From Lonicera japonica (lineage: Eukaryota; Streptophyta; Magnoliopsida; Dipsacales; Caprifoliaceae): a DNA stretch of 64,000 bases. The stretch covers positions 31,737,248-31,801,247 of the forward strand of contig CM038467.1 in NCBI GenBank assembly GCA_021464415.1, written 5' to 3'. The notes under the pieces are model-generated. The model searched no databases and was not told the origin of the DNA. It saw only the letters and a program-made list of their open reading frames with translations. Both the position numbers and the translations under genes were made by a program. Positions 59,201 to 64,000 of this stretch are shown here, piece by piece (position 1 is the first letter of the stretch; each line of letters opens with the position of its first letter).

Positions 59201-59936
59201 TTGCAAGACATTTCTTAATGGTTGATGTAGATATTGTACGTAGTCTGACTAGATCTTATTTTTGTTTCTTGATAAGAAATGAAATATTACTAATAACCAA
59301 AAGATGAGCACAAGATGGAGGAGGATAAGATGTCTACCACCAGTCCAATTAGTTATATTAATCAGATGAAAACTCTGCAAATTTATTTGCACTTGAAATT
59401 GTAGAAAGAATTTTCGTATTTAAAGTTCTAACATATTTAGTACCACTTACATTTTCTTGATGCAGGTTTTAGCATTGCCCTTGCCACATCGACCCTTGTT
59501 TCCTGGATTTTATATGCCAATTTATGTGAAGGTATGACAAGCTTATTGCTCAATCTATTAGAAAATTATTATTACCTTTTGTCTGTCCGTGTCTATGTTC
59601 CAATTTTTAGTATTCGTTTACCTTGTACAATCTGAATTATGTGCTCTGCCTATGGGCTTTGTTTTGTTTTTCTAAAGCAGAAGTTATTGGCACTTAATTT
59701 GAACCATAACAGATGGCTGTCTCAAAACTAAAATGAATACATACTATATTATAAACGGCTCCGGAAATTTGATAGCGTGGCATTCAAAATGTGTATCTGA
59801 GCCGTGTCATTTTTCAATTGCATTGTAAGATACACTTCAAATATATGATTTTTATATTTATAAATTTCGCATGCATACATATATGTGTGTGTGCATATAT
59901 AATAGAAGATTTATTGGAATGTCAATTATCTTATTT

Positions 59937-59988
<52 letters not shown>

Positions 59989-62900
59989 TGAATAAAAGAA
60001 TGTGAGTTGCAATAAACTAAGGGTACCATATTGCCCAGGCAATTTTCTATTCGCCAGAGCATAGTACTGCTTTTGAGAGGCTATATTGTATGCTTCTAAT
60101 GTTGTATACTGCTTTGGAATAGTGCCACCCTAAAATAGAAGGCAATTTAATATATTGGCATGCTAAAGAATAAGTAAAAAAAGGAGAAAGGGAAAGCAGT
60201 TATCGTGAAGTGAGAAAAAGGCAAAAAAACAAATTGAACAATGATCATGCATTTGAAAACCATCAAAGAACTTGCACAGAGAGAGACATATACTGTACAA
60301 TATAGATTCCTATTTTATTTACTTCACAGCCAATCTAAGAAGACTTGCAAAGACAATTAAAACAGAACCCTATTCTATATCAACAGGGCTTCGTTTGACA
60401 TCCCGAGTAAGTGAATATCATATCACATGATACGCCAAAAAATTATTCAGATATTCTATTTAAGCTACAATAACTATCTTTATGGTCTTGATATTGTTAT
60501 CATATGATATGTTAATGACAACCTTGGGTAGTAGAGAGGCTCACACTATTGTTCAATGATCTTAGGGTGCATTTGACGCGTTGGATTGGATTATTTAATC
60601 GCATCTGGCCCGGCTAAAATAATAACTTTTAGGTTGGATTGTTTAATCCCTCTCTCTATGGGGTAATAGACCTTTGTAGTAGGATTAATAATCGACCTTG
60701 CTATCCAATCCTAACCAACACCAAACATGGGAGAGGATAACTTTGTCCTATCCTGTCCCCCTTATTCTGCATGTCAAACACACAATATGAAGTTCCTTTT
60801 GAGCGCAACGCAGAACTAAAACAGTTCATGATCATATACTGTTAGCAGGTCAGAAAACTGAAAGGCAAAAGAAGGAAAACCCAAAGTAAAAGGGATAAAT
60901 GAATACTCATTGTTGCTCTTTCAAATAATCCATCGACAAACACATTCCCATTACTCAAATTCATATGGAAAGGTGTGCTTCCTTCCAAGATTAAGGTGTT
61001 TGCTTGCTTGACTTGCCTTGTTGGGTAAAGTGAACACGTGACGTAATCCAAAAGAGGAGGCCACATATGCTCTTATCTCCTTCATGGTGTGCATTATGTA
61101 AGGTTAGCAGCGAGGACATAGATCATATCCTACTCCATTGCCAGTTTGTTCAAAATTTCTGGGGGAAATTATTTAATATGTTTGGTATAGTGGCGATTCT
61201 CCCTAGAAGGTGGGCTGATTTGGCTGTGATCAAGTGGGCTTTTAAACAAAATGATAGGAGATTCAAACAGTTGCAGACACTCTCGGTAATGGCAGTTGCA
61301 TGGTCAATACGGTTGGAGAGAAATGAAAGGGTTTTTGAAGATAAAGAAAGCGCCGTGAAAGAAATATGGAATCATTCCATCTTTCTAGTTGGATTATGGG
61401 CCAAAGCATGGAATATCTTTGATGTTATTGATAGATTTTTGTTTAGGCTGAATTGCTTCAGTTTTTTGGATTGACATTGTTGGAATATTAAGACCATGTC
61501 GCAGTGGACGGGGCTCATCCACTGGACTGAGCATATTTTTATGTTGTAATCTTGTTTTAGTTGCAATAAAAATTCTGTTTCTTATAAAAAAAATCATTGC
61601 ACTTTTTCCTACTTTTATTAGGTCTCCCCTCTCCCCTCCTCCAAAAAGAAAAAAAGGAGAGAGATAGAGGAGCAGTTTGGCTTTCTTTATTCTTTAACTA
61701 AGATGTTGCTTCTTTAAACAGGATCCTAAATTATTAGCAGCATTAGTAGAAAATCGAAAACGTCAAACCTTTTTTGCTGGTGCTTTCCTTGTCAAAGATG
61801 AGGCAGGAACGGGCTCTAATGCGGCATCTGGCTCGGATACAGAGAAAAACATATATGAGCTCAAAGGACAAGACTTGCTTAACCGCCTTCATGATGTTGG
61901 CACACTGGCTCAGGTAATCTAATTTTGTTGCAACATTTTGGTTAATCTTTTGCTTCGAAGGAGATTAACAGTAATATGTTACTGTCGACTACTAACCCTG
62001 TTTTAATGAACCAGATTTCAAGTATCCAAGGAGATCAGGTTATTCTTATTGGTCACAGACGACTTCGAATAACAGCGATGGTGAGTGGATGCTTTTATTT
62101 ATCGGCACTAGTAGTGTGAAAGTTGCAAAATCTACACAAATGTTTAAAAAGGTGCTCCAATGGTAGCATATAAGTGTGTTATTTGTAAAATGGATGCCTG
62201 AATTGTCACACATTTTATACCACCATGCCATCTTTCTCTCTGTTCTATTGTTTTTTTAATTTAACTTTACCAAGTCATAACTTTCTATTTATATATCCAA
62301 CTTTCTTAAATTTATGTAACTAGAAAACTTAGATACTTTGGCATCTCCAAAACACGATCCATGATGATCATAAATTATGTATAAAAATATTAAAAAAGAA
62401 CTATTAAATTTTGCATGGATGAGATCTTAAACGTACTTCTATCTCCGCCTTTTGAAATACAAGTTTTACGTGAAAGTTTGGAAAGGAACCGGTGAAGCTT
62501 GATGTGAAGATGCGTATAGTTTTTGTGTGGTATCTATTTTACACATAAAATTTACTTGAAAATTTATACACTACCATTCGAGATGCTCTCAACTATAGGA
62601 AGATTTGTTTCTGTTTGACTCGGAATTTATTCTATTTGCCTATACTGATATAACTGTAACTTTTGCAGGTCAGTGAAGGTCCCCTTACAGTCCAAGTTGA
62701 TCATCTCAAGGTATGCACTGATTTTTTCTTTTTTTTTCTTTTCCCAGTTCAAGCGTTTAACTTTTGGGTAAGGAATATAAGTTTGCTGCAGGTAATATAT
62801 TCTTCTGCAATATCTTCTCTTATTTGGTTCTTGTAAATTGCAGGAGAAACCATATAATAAGGAGGATGATGTTATAAAGGCAACATCATTTGAGGTTATA

Positions 62901-63968
62901 TCAACCCTGAGAGATGTGCTGAAAACAAGTTCCCTGTGGAGAGATCATGTTCAAACTTATACTCAGGTACTTTATCTTTATTGGGTCTTGTTCAAACTCA
63001 ATATAGCAGTTATGTGAATTGTGAATCAAAAATTTCCTTCTAAAATCCAACCAGCATCAATGCATCTGCCTGTTTTACATCAATTATATTCAAGATTACA
63101 CCAGATTATTCTGGTCAAAACCAGATGGTTTCAATAGACAGGGTCATATGTGTAAGACATTCTAGTTTACGATAAACTGGCAGTTTAATATATTTTTATG
63201 ATCAAAGTATTTTTAGCAATAACATTTTATGTTTTCTCATTGGAAAAAAAAAGATACAACTCCTAAGCTGGGAAGTAGAGGCAGTCCAAAAAGTTTTACT
63301 CCTTACGTCCCAGATTAAGAGTCATGCACTCGCACTTCTTTTTGGGCGCTCCCTAATTAAGAGTCAGGTTTCCTTGATTACCTTATCAAACATAATCAAC
63401 GTTCCAAATTTTACAGTAGTAAATAAGTTTTATTCTTGACCCTTTATTACGTTGAAGCTAGTTTTTTTTTTTTTTAAAAAAAAAAATGTGTGAAAGTCAG
63501 AGCGGATTAGTTTGGTTGGACTGGGTGATATATAAGGATGAGCAAGAGAGGGTAGACCAACAACCACTTCAACCAGATAAAAGTACTGAAAAATGTGGCT
63601 GTGGCATAACTGACCACCCTCGAATTCAATATACTAGGTAAAGACAGGGTAAGCAAACCCATAAAAAAGAACAGCAGCGGAATGGAAAACACAAGCGAGT
63701 TATGTATTTCTCTTGGGGATTTAATCCCCTAATAATAAATAAACGAAGAACGTGCAGCGGTCAATGAGCTTCTGGAAAAAATCAAATGTCTCAAGATTAA
63801 AGACTTCTGTATGCTTACTGCTTTCTTTTATTTGAGTTTGCATTTCTCTTTTATTTTATTTATGTGCAGCATATAGGTGAATTCAATTATGCAAGGTTAG
63901 CAGATTTTGGAGCTGCAATATCTGGTGCAAACAAATTACAATGCCAGGAAGTGCTTGAAGAGCTGGAT
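56284..63968 (+). CDS. LON1: Lon protease, mitochondrial type, 5' part (runs off the window)
   Basis: Exons 56284-56592, 59466-59531, 61722-61913, 62015-62080, 62669-62710, 62844-62966 and 63870-63968 have GT/AG borders and all junctions are phase 0, giving 299 residues so far. Residues 1 to about 100 form an Arg- and Ser-containing leader (MLKALTSQCLNARIYTKTLH) fitting a mitochondrial presequence, followed by an acidic linker. The Lon N-terminal substrate-binding domain starts at about 104 with VLALPLPHRPLFPGFYMPIY and continues through AGAFLVKD, LHDVGTLAQ, VILIGHRRLRI, PLTVQVDHLK and HIGEFNYARLADFGAA. The AAA+ ATPase and Ser-Lys protease domains lie beyond the edge. Lon is an ATP-dependent protease that removes damaged matrix proteins. 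Introns 1 (2.9 kb) and 2 (2.2 kb) are enlarged by repeats. The symbol follows the Arabidopsis mitochondrial paralogue; a dual-targeted paralogue is possible. Confidence 0.95.
56572..57160 (+). repeat. Tandem duplication across the Lon exon 1/intron 1 border
   Basis: Copy 1 starts at AAACCCGACGATTATCTTAC (56572). Copy 2 starts at AAACCTGAAGATTATCTTGT (56891), offset 319 bp. Both continue through TAGCTCATATAT, TGTTGATAAGATTTTGCCAT and GTTTGGCTATCCCTCAAATT. Copy 2 therefore contains a relic of the last seven codons of exon 1, with donor ACG|GTATGC changed to GTG|GTATTC. Confidence 0.8.
59938..59990. repeat. Hexanucleotide microsatellite (ATACAT)n in Lon intron 2
   Basis: About nine uninterrupted copies of the 6-base unit. 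Confidence 0.9.
60565..60783. mobile_element. Possible Tourist-like MITE in Lon intron 2
   Basis: The ends GGGTGCATTTGAC and GTCAAACACAC are loosely inverted. The interior has GGATTGGATTATTTAATC-type pairing with AATCCTAACC. No clear TSD. Confidence 0.4.
60930..61580 (+). mobile_element. 5'-truncated LINE remnant in Lon intron 2
   Basis: Encodes the zf-RVT region: LPSKIKVFAWLTCLG-like text (frameshifted) before 61067, then PSWCALCK, DIDHILLHCQFVQNFWGKLF and a conserved C-terminal region (IRLERNERVFED). The 3' end has CAATAAAAATTCTGTTTCTT followed by an A-run. Same strand as the host gene. No TSD found. Confidence 0.82.
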
Positions 63969-64000
63969 GTAAGTAAACATCTGACACACATCTAGGTGTT

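Overview
The window is nuclear DNA of a flowering plant, almost certainly a eudicot. The signs are intron-rich genes with GT/AG borders, a group S1 bZIP factor, a P-class PPR protein and a Lon protease with a mitochondrial-type N-terminus. The rest is AT-rich and crowded with plant transposons. I cannot name the species. Gene density is low: four credible protein-coding genes in 64 kb.

Layout. 1-2690 is AT-rich intergenic DNA. 2691-15888 is an old tandem segmental duplication (copy A about 3418-12836, copy B about 12837-15888) that has since been hit by transposons. Copy A carries a TAA-flanked MITE and a 7.2-kb Sirevirus-like LTR retrotransposon (5532-12707, TSD CAATG). Copy B carries a hAT-type MITE and a Mutator-like MITE whose sister copy lies just upstream of copy A. 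18607-25582 (minus) is a two-exon gene of unknown function with a 6.3-kb intron filled with LINE remnants. 25583-33100 is MITE-rich intergenic DNA. 33104-33538 (minus) is the bZIP gene, whose leader is tandemly duplicated. 34440-40133 holds a long-inverted-repeat element, several MITEs and a 2.26-kb TIR element. 40396-40994 (minus) is an RPL10 retropseudogene. 45444-45634 is a tRNA-type SINE. 46510-48351 (minus) is the PPR gene. A decayed PIF/Harbinger transposon (48521-52426, both ORFs) lies 170 bp upstream of the PPR start codon. 53330-54540 is a LINE remnant. 56284 to the right edge is the 5' part of a Lon protease gene: seven exons, all joined in phase 0, and it continues past the window.

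Most notable: the Sirevirus-like element has lost integrase core, RT and RNase H. In their place it carries, antisense to gag-pol, an intronless LOB-domain (LBD) transcription-factor-like reading frame with two nonsense codons. Both LTRs, the TSD, the tRNA-Met PBS and the polypurine tract are intact, and the LTRs differ at only 16 positions plus one 8-bp indel. This suggests a non-autonomous element that moved recently with a captured host regulator. Other points of interest are a Mutator-like MITE with a palindromic array, a start-codon-containing leader duplication in the bZIP gene that makes a short uORF, a duplication across the Lon exon 1/intron 1 border, and a PPR tract whose code residues point to pyrimidines.
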